Source of the DNA: Ruminimicrobiellum sp045223915
GTDB taxonomy: Bacteria > Elusimicrobiota > Endomicrobiia > Endomicrobiales > Endomicrobiaceae
Assembly (NCBI GenBank): GCA_045223915.1
Contig: JBGUZU010000042.1
Span: forward strand, 1 to 64,000
Length of the DNA stretch: 64,000 nucleotides
Reading direction: 5' to 3'
The notes beneath the pieces are model-generated. The model had not been told where the DNA came from. It worked only from the letters and a program-made list of their open reading frames with translations, and did no database searches. The stretch's first letter is position 1; each line of letters opens with the position of its first letter. Shown one piece after another: positions 46,031 to 53,601 of this stretch. The position numbers were made by a program, and so were the translations under genes.

Positions 46031-47129
46031 AAACGGCATACCGTTTATATATGCTTCCGCCCATCATTTCCGCGGTTCTTTGAGTCATAACATTGTCTTC
46101 CAAAATCCAGGAAAGTTCACACTCTTGGTATCCGCCTTTAACGGAATTTATAAGAGCTTCCAACGACATATATGCTTCAATACCTTTATGTCTGTACTCT
46201 TTTTTTACACCCATAATCATAAGTCTTAAATCTTTAACTTTTCTCTTATAATATAAAAATTTAAAAATTCCGAACGGGAACAATTTTCCGTACATCTTTT
46301 TAAATACATAGTTGTAATCGGGAATGGCTATAAGCATTCCTATTGTTTTATCTCCGTCACAGGCAAGCATCACAATGTTTGGATCCGCCAAGTTCACAAT
46401 ATCGTCTGCTATAGATTCAAACTCTTCTCTTGTCCAAGGAACAAACCCCCAATTCTTTTCCCAGGCGGAATTATATACTTCGATAATATCTTCAAGTGTT
46501 TTTTTGAAATTATTTTTGTCAAAAGTTTTTATTGTTATGTTCGGATTTCTTTTTTGAACTATTCTTAATGCTTTGTTAAGTCTTGGCATTCTGTCGTCTA
46601 AAGCTACCGGGATGTTATAGGCATAAAGTTCTTTTATTTTTTTTAGGCCGCATTTTTCTGCCAAATCTAAATAATATTTATGGGTATAAGGCATCAATAT
46701 TTTAGGATCACTGTCAAAGCCTTCATATAAAAAGCCCACTTCATCATTTGTCGATGGATTCATTGGTCCCATCATCTTATCTAACTTGTTTTCCGATAAC
46801 CACTGCTTTACCGCATCGAATAACATTTGTGCAACTTCTGCATTGTCTATACATTCAAAAAAACCGAAAAAACCTATTTCTGTTTCTTGAAATTCTATAT
46901 AGTTGTAATCAATAATACCGGCAATTCTTCCTACGATATTATTTTTATCATCATAAGCCAAGAATAATTGTTTCTTTGCATGTTTCCAATAAGGATTTTT
47001 TTCGGACAGTAACTTTTTGTTTTCCGAATCTAATTGAGGTATCCAATAAGGGTTACCTTTATAAATTTTATAAGGTAACTTTATAAAATCATTTATTTGT
47101 TTAAAATCTATTTTCTTTACGGTAAACAT
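46020..47129 (-). CDS. GNAT-family protein, putative bacterial ceramide synthase (bCerS-like)
   Basis: A 369-residue protein. The start ATG at 47129 follows the upstream stop by one base and begins the domain (MFTVKKIDFKQINDFIKLP). It has a double GNAT-like plan: PYWIPQLDSENKKLL, FLAYDDKNNIVGRIAGI, MMGPMNPSTNDEVGFLYEGF, then MIMGVKKEYRHKGIEAYM, the acyl-CoA-binding region, and ELSWILEDNVMTQRTAEMMG. Such proteins near a serine palmitoyltransferase match the bacterial ceramide synthase described for Caulobacter, which N-acylates 3-ketosphinganine. The function is inferred from neighbours plus family resemblance; a soluble N-acetyltransferase of another kind is possible. Confidence 0.78.
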   Translation of the reverse strand: MFTVKKIDFKQINDFIKLPYKIYKGNPYWIPQLDSENKKLLSEKNPYWKHAKKQLFLAYDDKNNIVGRIAGIIDYNYIEFQETEIGFFGFFECIDNAEVAQMLFDAVKQWLSENKLDKMMGPMNPSTNDEVGFLYEGFDSDPKILMPYTHKYYLDLAEKCGLKKIKELYAYNIPVALDDRMPRLNKALRIVQKRNPNITIKTFDKNNFKKTLEDIIEVYNSAWEKNWGFVPWTREEFESIADDIVNLADPNIVMLACDGDKTIGMLIAIPDYNYVFKKMYGKLFPFGIFKFLYYKRKVKDLRLMIMGVKKEYRHKGIEAYMSLEALINSVKGGYQECELSWILEDNVMTQRTAEMMGGSIYKRYAVYGN

Positions 47130-47130
47130 T

Positions 47131-48462
47131 TTACTTGTTAGACCACAAATTTTTAAACCATCTTTTTGTTGCGGCAGCAAATTTGTTATTTGAAAAAGAA
47201 AAATTCCATCTGTTATTGTTTATATTATATGAAGATTTCTTTTTAGACTTGCTTCTTGTGTTTCCGCCCGGTATTATTCCGAGTTGTTTGGAAACTTTTT
47301 CAAATTTATCAAGAATCATTTCCAATTGTTCATCGGTATGAGTTGCCATATAACTTGTTCTTATTATGGCTTGACCTTCCGGAACAGCTGGGCTGACTAT
47401 AGGAGATGCGAAGATACCTTCTTCAAACAACATTGCACACATTTGGAAAGCCTTCATATCTTCACCCACTGTTATAGGAATAATAGGGGATTCCGATGTT
47501 CTTGTATCAAAACCTAAAGATTGAAAACCTTCTTTCATTTTGTTTGTGTTTTCCCAAAGTTTAGCTCTTCTTTCAGGTTCATCCTGCAAAATATCCAAAG
47601 CAACATCTATTGCACCTACACATGCAGGCGGTAATGCTGCCGTAAATATTAATGATCTTGCCGTATGTTTAATATAATTAATAACTTCGCTTCTGCTTGC
47701 AATAAATCCGCCGATGGAAGCAAGAGATTTTGAAGCTGTTGCCATTAAAACATCAACTTCAGGTTCCATGTTAAAATATTCTCCTGTTCCCTTACCGTTT
47801 TTACCGAGAACTCCGAGAGAATGTGCTTCATCTACGTAAACTCTTGCACCGTATTTTTTTGCAAGTGCCGATATTTCGGGGAACTTTGCTATATCTCCTT
47901 CCATACTGAAAATTCCGTCAACAACTATCAAAGCGGATGTTCCCTTTGATTGAACTTTTGCCAACTGTCTTTCCAAATCAGCCATATCGTTATGTCTGAA
48001 TCTTAACATTTCACCGCCGAAAGAAAGTCTGCAACCGTCTATAATGGAAGCATGATCCAATTTATCTGTGATAACAAATTCACCTTTACCTACTAAAGAA
48101 GAAATTGCACCCAAATTTGAATGATGACCTGTCGTAAAAAGTATTGCCGCTTCTTTTCCTACGAACTTTGCGAATTTTCTTTCAACTTTTTCGTGCAAAT
48201 CGTTTGTTCCGTTTACAAATCTTGAACCTGTGCAGGAAGTTCCGTACTGTTTTGCGGCAGCAACTGCACCTTCTATAACTTTCGGATGATCCGCAAGTCC
48301 CAAATAGTTGTTGGAACATAAAACAATCTTTTCTTTACCGTCAATTTTAACTACAGGACTTTGAACGGTTTCAACTCTTTTAAAATATGGGTACATTCCC
48401 GCAGCTTGCAAATCTCTTGCTGCAGTAAATTTAGTACACTTTTCAAAAATATCGTTAGACAT
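47131..48462 (-). CDS. spt: Serine palmitoyltransferase-like alpha-oxoamine synthase
   Basis: A 443-residue PLP enzyme condensing an amino acid with an acyl thioester. CSNNYLGLADHPKVI, GSRFVNGTNDLHEKVE, YVDEAHSLGVLGKNGKG and TASKSLASIGGF (PLP lysine) are typical; the last segment resembles serine palmitoyltransferase more than Kbl or BioF. The frame also offers a GTG at 48474, but the ATG at 48462 has GGAG correctly spaced. The protein carries a basic, Asn-rich C-terminal tail of about 45 residues beyond the family core (TRSKSKKKSSYN... to KNLWSNK). Neighbouring SDR and GNAT genes support sphingolipid synthesis. No acyl carrier protein gene is adjacent; Kbl is the main alternative. Confidence 0.85.
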   Translation of the reverse strand: MSNDIFEKCTKFTAARDLQAAGMYPYFKRVETVQSPVVKIDGKEKIVLCSNNYLGLADHPKVIEGAVAAAKQYGTSCTGSRFVNGTNDLHEKVERKFAKFVGKEAAILFTTGHHSNLGAISSLVGKGEFVITDKLDHASIIDGCRLSFGGEMLRFRHNDMADLERQLAKVQSKGTSALIVVDGIFSMEGDIAKFPEISALAKKYGARVYVDEAHSLGVLGKNGKGTGEYFNMEPEVDVLMATASKSLASIGGFIASRSEVINYIKHTARSLIFTAALPPACVGAIDVALDILQDEPERRAKLWENTNKMKEGFQSLGFDTRTSESPIIPITVGEDMKAFQMCAMLFEEGIFASPIVSPAVPEGQAIIRTSYMATHTDEQLEMILDKFEKVSKQLGIIPGGNTRSKSKKKSSYNINNNRWNFSFSNNKFAAATKRWFKNLWSNK

Positions 48463-48486
48463 AAAACACTCCACAGTAAAATTTGT

Positions 48487-49524
48487 TTAAAAATACTTAT
48501 TACTTAAATACCAATTGTATGTTATTTTTGCACCATTTTCAAGCTTTGTAAACTCAAAATCGGTATCTTTTATTATATTGGAATTATCTGCAGTCCAATA
48601 AGTTTGTAACATTTCAACAATTTTTTCTTTACTTAAAACTTGCGGTTTTTTTGTAACTTTTGCAACTATTTCATAAAAACTTGCAACAGTTTTAAAAATG
48701 AAATCAAATAATATAATAGGTATTGTTTTTATATTGTTTGCTTTTGCTATGGTTGTTGCAACATCTTTCCAGGTATAAATATTGCCGTCACACAAATAAT
48801 ATGTTTTATTATTAGTTTTTTCATTATTTAATGTAACGGAAATAACTTTTGCTATATCTTTTACAAAAACCAATTGAATAAATCTTTTGGTATGAGTGTT
48901 GGGCTTTAAATGATGTTTTACCAAATTGAAGAAAATGAAAATATCTTTATCTCTCGGTCCGTAAACCGAAGCTGGTCTTATAATGGTATAAGGAACAAGT
49001 CCTTCCAACTTTTTTACTTCTTGTTCCGCCAACAATTTACTTTTACCGTAATAAGAAACAGGATTTTCTTTTTCGGTTAATAATTTGGGTTGTTCTGTTG
49101 TACTTGGACCCATTGCCGCTTGAGATGATATGTAAATAAATTTTTTGATATTACTTTTATTTTTTATTGCAGCTTGAACAATGTTTTTTGTTCCTGTAAC
49201 ATTGGTATTATAGTAACCGTCCCAATTTAATGCTCTTACAACACCGGCACAATGAATTACTGCATCAACCGTAGAAAGCAATTTTGATAATTGTTCTTCA
49301 TCGTTTAAAGAACAATATTCATATTGAACAGGATAATCTTTAATCCATTTTAAGTTTGAACTTTTTCTTGCTAATGCAATAATCGTATGATTGTTGGAAA
49401 TAAGTTCTTCTACTATATGGCTTCCTACAAATCCCGTAGCCCCTGTAAGCAAAACTCGCATCTGTGAATTTGGAAGATTGGAGGATTGGAAGATTGGAGG
49501 ATTGGAAGAAACAATGTTTTGCAT
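48487..49524 (-). CDS. Extended SDR reductase, putative ceramide reductase (CerR-like), with repeat-encoded N-terminus
   Basis: NAD(P)-binding reductase of the epimerase/dehydratase group: MRVLLTGATGFVGSH, AAMGPS and YYGKSKLLAE (catalytic Y-xxx-K), IIRPASVYGPRD. In Caulobacter an SDR of this type reduces 3-oxo-ceramide, and the adjacent Spt-like and GNAT genes support that role here. Two starts are possible: the ATG at 49461 where homology begins, which has no Shine-Dalgarno, or the ATG at 49524, which directly follows the four-helix-bundle stop (TAAATG) and would add 21 residues (SSNPPIFQSSNLPN) encoded by the 8-nt repeat. The second implies translational coupling. Confidence 0.85.
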   Translation of the reverse strand: MQNIVSSNPPIFQSSNLPNSQMRVLLTGATGFVGSHIVEELISNNHTIIALARKSSNLKWIKDYPVQYEYCSLNDEEQLSKLLSTVDAVIHCAGVVRALNWDGYYNTNVTGTKNIVQAAIKNKSNIKKFIYISSQAAMGPSTTEQPKLLTEKENPVSYYGKSKLLAEQEVKKLEGLVPYTIIRPASVYGPRDKDIFIFFNLVKHHLKPNTHTKRFIQLVFVKDIAKVISVTLNNEKTNNKTYYLCDGNIYTWKDVATTIAKANNIKTIPIILFDFIFKTVASFYEIVAKVTKKPQVLSKEKIVEMLQTYWTADNSNIIKDTDFEFTKLENGAKITYNWYLSNKYF

Positions 49525-49925
49525 TTATTTTAAAAAACCTCTTAATTTATTTATTTTCTTAGAAAGGATATCTATATTTTGTTTTATCTTTATATTTTCT
49601 TTTATATAACCTAATTCTATACAAATATCTAATATCGCGGTTGCTTCCATTAAAGAGCCAAAAGCTATTGTTAAAAAATTTAAGAAATCTTTTTTACTTT
49701 TTCTACCTTTACCTTCTGCAATGTTTAATGCTATGGAAGTAACAGCTCTCTTTAATTGTAGTTTTAAATTGTATTCCTCAGATTTTGGAAGCAAATCAAT
49801 GATTGTATATATATCTTTTATTAATTTTATACTATCTTTCCATATTTCTAAATCTTTATAACTATTCATGCTTTTTATTCCACGATACTTCTACTCTTCT
49901 AATCTTCTAATCTTCAAATCTTCAA
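49471..49925. repeat. Inverted 8-nt phrase arrays flanking four-helix-bundle gene B
   Basis: The left array at 49471-49508 repeats GGAAGATTGGAGGATT. The right array at 49894-49925 is CTTCTAATCTTCTAATCTTC, the same family inverted. They bracket the four-helix-bundle gene exactly as at copy A. The right array ends ten bases from the 3' end of the tRNA gene. Confidence 0.75.
49525..49869 (-). CDS. Four-helix-bundle protein, S23/IVP family (copy B)
   Basis: A 114-residue paralogue of copy A with YKDLEIWKDSIKLI, LPKSEEYNLKLQLKRA, SIALNIAEGKGR and the identical FLNFLTIAFGSLME and SKKINKLRGFLK ends. ATG start. Its TAA is followed immediately by the ATG of the SDR reading frame. It lies directly downstream of the tRNA gene on the same strand, within inverted repeat arrays. 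Function is unknown for stand-alone members of the family, which are thought to bind nucleic acid. Confidence 0.92.
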   Translation of the reverse strand: MNSYKDLEIWKDSIKLIKDIYTIIDLLPKSEEYNLKLQLKRAVTSIALNIAEGKGRKSKKDFLNFLTIAFGSLMEATAILDICIELGYIKENIKIKQNIDILSKKINKLRGFLK

Positions 49926-49934
49926 AAAAAAAAC

Positions 49935-50006
<72 letters not shown>

Positions 50007-50386
50007 ATTACAAAAACAAACTATAAATAATATTTGAGTATTGTATTATTTTTAATGTTAAAAGTCAATAAAAAAATCACTTTACGAGTTTATGGTTTAT
50101 AGTTGGTAGTTTGTCGTTTGTCGTTTCTAGCTGGTCTTTTGCCGTTATAAACCATAAGCAAAAAATCCGCAGGATTTTTTAATAAACCATAAGCTGCCGT
50201 TCCGCCGTTGCCGTTTCCATACCTCCATACCTCTATCCCTCGCCGTTCTTGTCGTTGCAGTTTCTATCCCTCCATACCTCTATCCCTCAGTCGTTTGTCG
50301 TTGCAGCTTCCATCCCTCTATACTTCCATACCTCTATCCCTCCGCCGTTTCCAATCCTCCAATCCTCCAATCTTCCAAATTTGCTT
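50007..50386. repeat. Mosaic repeat block with a second 8-nt phrase dialect
   Basis: No gene. After an AT-rich stretch come GTTTGTCGTT words and a hairpin AAAAATCC/GGATTTTT (50159-50179). From 50217 there are runs of CCATACCT and CTATCCCT alternating with GCCGTT/GTCGTTGCAG words, then CCAATCCT/CCAATCTT phrases. It ends in an AAATTTGC/GCAAATTT hairpin at 50377-50397 that holds the stop codon of the GNAT gene in its loop. Confidence 0.8.
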
Positions 50387-50827
50387 TCAGCAAATTTTCT
50401 TCATCAGTATCGCCTTTTCGCCGTTCTTATAATAGTTATTTCTTATATTATATTGTTGAAACCCAAACTTTAAATATAAATTTATTGCCGGAATATTTTT
50501 TTCGCCGACTTCAAGAAAAACGGTTTTTACATTTTGTTTGGAAATGTCGTTTAATGTTTGTTCTAAAAGATATTTTCCTAAATTTTGCCTTTTAAATTTG
50601 TTATCAATTACTATATTTAATATTTCCGCTTCATCAATAATAATATGGTATATAATGTAGCCGGCAATTTTATTATCTGCAAATAAAACCTTAAAAAAGG
50701 AGTTTTTGTTTTCGAGTTCTGCCAAAAACATACTTTTTGTCCAATTGTAGTTGGAACCGGTTCTGTCTATTTCGCAAACCGTATCTATATTTCCTTTAAC
50801 GCAATCAACAATTAATTTATCATTCAT
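50387..50827 (-). CDS. GNAT acetyltransferase, RimI-like
   Basis: A 146-residue acetyltransferase of the RimI type, which N-acetylates protein N-termini (ribosomal protein S18 in E. coli). ATG at 50827 is chosen because the domain begins there; the open frame extends further upstream with an implausible hydrophobic leader. Landmarks are NYNWTKSMFLAELE, NIVIDNKFKRQNLGKYLLEQTL (acetyl-CoA loop) and FLEVGEKNIPAINLYLKFGF. Divergent from secA; its stop lies in a hairpin loop. Confidence 0.85.
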   Translation of the reverse strand: MNDKLIVDCVKGNIDTVCEIDRTGSNYNWTKSMFLAELENKNSFFKVLFADNKIAGYIIYHIIIDEAEILNIVIDNKFKRQNLGKYLLEQTLNDISKQNVKTVFLEVGEKNIPAINLYLKFGFQQYNIRNNYYKNGEKAILMKKIC

Positions 50828-50884
50828 ATTAATATGATATATTTTTGAAATAACAAATACAATAAAAACGATATGAATTTTATA

Positions 50885-50913
50885 TTGAAATTTAAGTATA
50901 AAAAAGATAAAAT
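50885..50913 (+). promoter_or_regulatory. secA promoter
   Basis: TTGAAA (50885-50890), 17-base spacer, TAAAAT (50908-50913), about 40 bases before the secA ATG. The -10 is preceded by ATAAAAAAGA, the same bases found before the purC -10. Confidence 0.6.
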
Positions 50914-50951
50914 TTAAGAGATATATTAATAAATTTTTAAAAGGAAATATT

Positions 50952-53579
50952 ATGATTAAAGAAATATTCGGAGCAATATTCGGCTCACAAAATGAAAGAG
51001 ATATCAAAAAAATAAGACCGGTTGTAAACAAAATAAATGCATTGGAACCTGAAATAGAAAAATTATCCAATGAAGAATTAAAAGCTAAATCGTTGGAATT
51101 TAAAGAAAGACTTAATAACGGGGAAAAACTGGACAGTATTTTACCCGAAGCTTTTGCTTGTGTAAGAGAAGCCTCAAAAAGGACTATCGGTCTCAGACAT
51201 TTTGATGTTCAAATGATAGGCGGTTATATTTTACACCAAGGTAAAATTGCCGAAATGAAAACCGGTGAAGGTAAAACTTTGGTTGCAACCTTACCTGTAT
51301 ACTTAAATTCTTTAACAGGAAAAGGTGTTCATGTTGTTACCGTTAACGATTATCTTGCAAAAAGAGATAAAGAATGGATGGAACCTGTTTATAATGCACT
51401 TGGCATGACGGTTGGAAATATTTGTCACGATACTTCCGATGAAGATAGAAGAAAAGCTTATGCCTGCGATATTACTTATGTAACAAACAACGAACTCGGT
51501 TTCGATTATCTTAGAGATAATATGAAAATTTCCAAGGAACAAAGAGTTTTAAGAGAATTGAATTTTGCCATCGTGGATGAGGTCGATTCTATTTTAATAG
51601 ATGAAGCAAGAACTCCTTTGATTATATCAGGTCCGGGTGAAGAATCCACGGATAAGTATTATGTTGCAAACAGAATTGTTCCTATGCTTAAAGGAAGACA
51701 CATAACCGAAAATGAAGAAATAAAAGCAAAATATGAAGGCATAGATTTATCTAAAGGTTACGATTATCTCGTAGATGAAAAAAATCATACGGTGGTTTTA
51801 ACCGAACAAGGTGTTCAAAAAGCGGAAAGATTTTTAGGCGTAAAAAATATTTATGATGATATGCAGGCAGAATGGGTTCACCATATAACACAAGCAATAA
51901 GAGCTCATGAACTTTATAAAAGAGATGTTGCTTATGTAGTAAAAGACGGTGAAGTTATCATCGTTGATGAATTTACCGGAAGACTTATGCCGGGAAGAAG
52001 ATGGTCGGATGGTCTTCATCAGGCAATCGAAGCAAAAGAAAATTTAAAAATCGAACAGGAAAACCAAACACTTGCAACAATAACATTCCAGAACTTTTTC
52101 AGAATGTATAACAAAATCGCAGGTATGACAGGTACCGCACTTACCGAAGCAAGCGAATTTTGGGAAATATATAAACTTGATGTTGTTGAAGTTCCCACAA
52201 ATAATCCGATGATAAGAAAAGATTATCCGGATGTAATTTACAGAACGGAAAAAGAAAAATACAATGCGATTATACAGGATATAGAACAATGCTGGAGAAA
52301 AGGACAACCTGTTCTCGTAGGTACAAGATCGATCGAAAAATCGGAATTGATTTCCGATATGTTAAGAAAGAAAGGTATTCCTCACAATGTTTTAAATGCA
52401 AAATATCATGAACTTGAAGCTCAAATCATTGCTCAAGCCGGTGCAAAAGGTGCCGTAACAATTGCAACCAACATGGCAGGTAGAGGTACCGATATCGTGC
52501 TTGGTGCAGGTGATGAAGAAAACGGAAAATTTGTCAGAGAAGTCGGCGGTCTTTATATTATAGGTACGGAAAGACACGAATCAAGAAGAATCGATAACCA
52601 GTTAAGAGGTAGAGCCGGCCGTCAGGGAGATCCCGGTGCATCAAGATTTTATTTGTCTATGCAGGATGAACTTATGAGACTTTTCGGTTCCGACAGAATG
52701 GCAATCGTTATGCAAAAGCTCGGACTTAAAGAGGGTGAAGCAATAGAACATCCTTGGATATCCAAAGCAGTTGAAAATGCACAAAGAAAAGTTGAAGGCA
52801 GAGATTTTGATATAAGAAAACAACTTATCGACTACGATAATGTTATGAATAAACAAAGAGAAGCCGTTTACAGATTAAGAAACGAAATTCTCGAAGGTGA
52901 AGATGTTTCCACAACCATACAGGATATGTGGCTTGAATCCGTAGAAGAAAAAATCGAACAATGGGCACCTCCGAAAACTTATCCGGAACAATGGGAATGG
53001 CCCCATTTCCATGCTTGGATGTCGAGATCTTTCGGAATAAATTTCGAAGTTGCAAATAAGGAAGAATTAAGTTATCTCACAAGAGATGCATTAAAAACAA
53101 TCTTGCTCGACAAAATACAGGAAGCTTACGAAAAGAGAAAAGAAACTTTGGGTAAGGAACTTTTAAGCCGTATAGAAAGAATGGTTCTTTTACAAATGAT
53201 AGATGTTGCATGGAAAGACAATTTATATGAACTCGATCAACTTAAAAAAGGTATAGGATACAGAGCTTATGCTCAAAAAGATCCTAAAATAGAATATCAA
53301 AAAGAATCGTTTATGCTTTTCGACGGTATGATGAAAAGAATAAGAGAAACGACTATAGAATATGTATTTAAAGTTCAGGTTAATGTTACCGCAAGACCTA
53401 TGCCTTCGGGACAAGAAAACAGAAATGTTGATCCGACAAAAAACAATGCCGGCAACACTAACAACAAAAACGATAAGAAACAAGTTTCCGCAAAGGATAT
53501 AAAAAAGATAGGAAGAAACGATCCTTGCCCTTGCGGCAGCGGTAAAAAATATAAAAAATGTTGTGGAGCAAATAAATAA
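50952..53579 (+). CDS. secA: Preprotein translocase ATPase SecA
   Basis: An 875-residue motor that drives signal-peptide proteins through SecYEG; the giant exported proteins at the left of this window would be among its clients. Walker A MKTGEGKT is at 102-109, followed by VDEVDSILIDEARTPLIISG, GTDIVLG and QLRGRAGRQGDPG. The C-terminus carries the zinc-binding SEC-C motif (CPCGSGKKYKKCC). Shine-Dalgarno AAAGGA precedes the ATG. lnt follows 22 bases later, possibly in the same transcript. Confidence 0.97.
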   Translation: MIKEIFGAIFGSQNERDIKKIRPVVNKINALEPEIEKLSNEELKAKSLEFKERLNNGEKLDSILPEAFACVREASKRTIGLRHFDVQMIGGYILHQGKIAEMKTGEGKTLVATLPVYLNSLTGKGVHVVTVNDYLAKRDKEWMEPVYNALGMTVGNICHDTSDEDRRKAYACDITYVTNNELGFDYLRDNMKISKEQRVLRELNFAIVDEVDSILIDEARTPLIISGPGEESTDKYYVANRIVPMLKGRHITENEEIKAKYEGIDLSKGYDYLVDEKNHTVVLTEQGVQKAERFLGVKNIYDDMQAEWVHHITQAIRAHELYKRDVAYVVKDGEVIIVDEFTGRLMPGRRWSDGLHQAIEAKENLKIEQENQTLATITFQNFFRMYNKIAGMTGTALTEASEFWEIYKLDVVEVPTNNPMIRKDYPDVIYRTEKEKYNAIIQDIEQCWRKGQPVLVGTRSIEKSELISDMLRKKGIPHNVLNAKYHELEAQIIAQAGAKGAVTIATNMAGRGTDIVLGAGDEENGKFVREVGGLYIIGTERHESRRIDNQLRGRAGRQGDPGASRFYLSMQDELMRLFGSDRMAIVMQKLGLKEGEAIEHPWISKAVENAQRKVEGRDFDIRKQLIDYDNVMNKQREAVYRLRNEILEGEDVSTTIQDMWLESVEEKIEQWAPPKTYPEQWEWPHFHAWMSRSFGINFEVANKEELSYLTRDALKTILLDKIQEAYEKRKETLGKELLSRIERMVLLQMIDVAWKDNLYELDQLKKGIGYRAYAQKDPKIEYQKESFMLFDGMMKRIRETTIEYVFKVQVNVTARPMPSGQENRNVDPTKNNAGNTNNKNDKKQVSAKDIKKIGRNDPCPCGSGKKYKKCCGANK

Positions 53580-53601
53580 AAAATAAGTAATCGGATTATA
53601 G

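Noticed and set aside
45603..49869. S23-type proteins as evidence for a nearby 23S rRNA intervening sequence or a diversity-generating retroelement
   Set aside because: No rRNA sequence, reverse transcriptase, or template/variable repeat pair is seen anywhere in the window.
50208..50473. Two overlapping short frames with Ser/Leu/Pro-rich repeats
   Set aside because: They are translations of the 8-nt phrase array; no start signal or homology, and they run into the RimI-like gene antisense.
50828..51070. N-terminal extension of the RimI-like frame
   Set aside because: The extra 81 codons give a hydrophobic, low-complexity leader that overlaps the secA start and promoter on the other strand; the acetyltransferase domain begins at the ATG at 50827.
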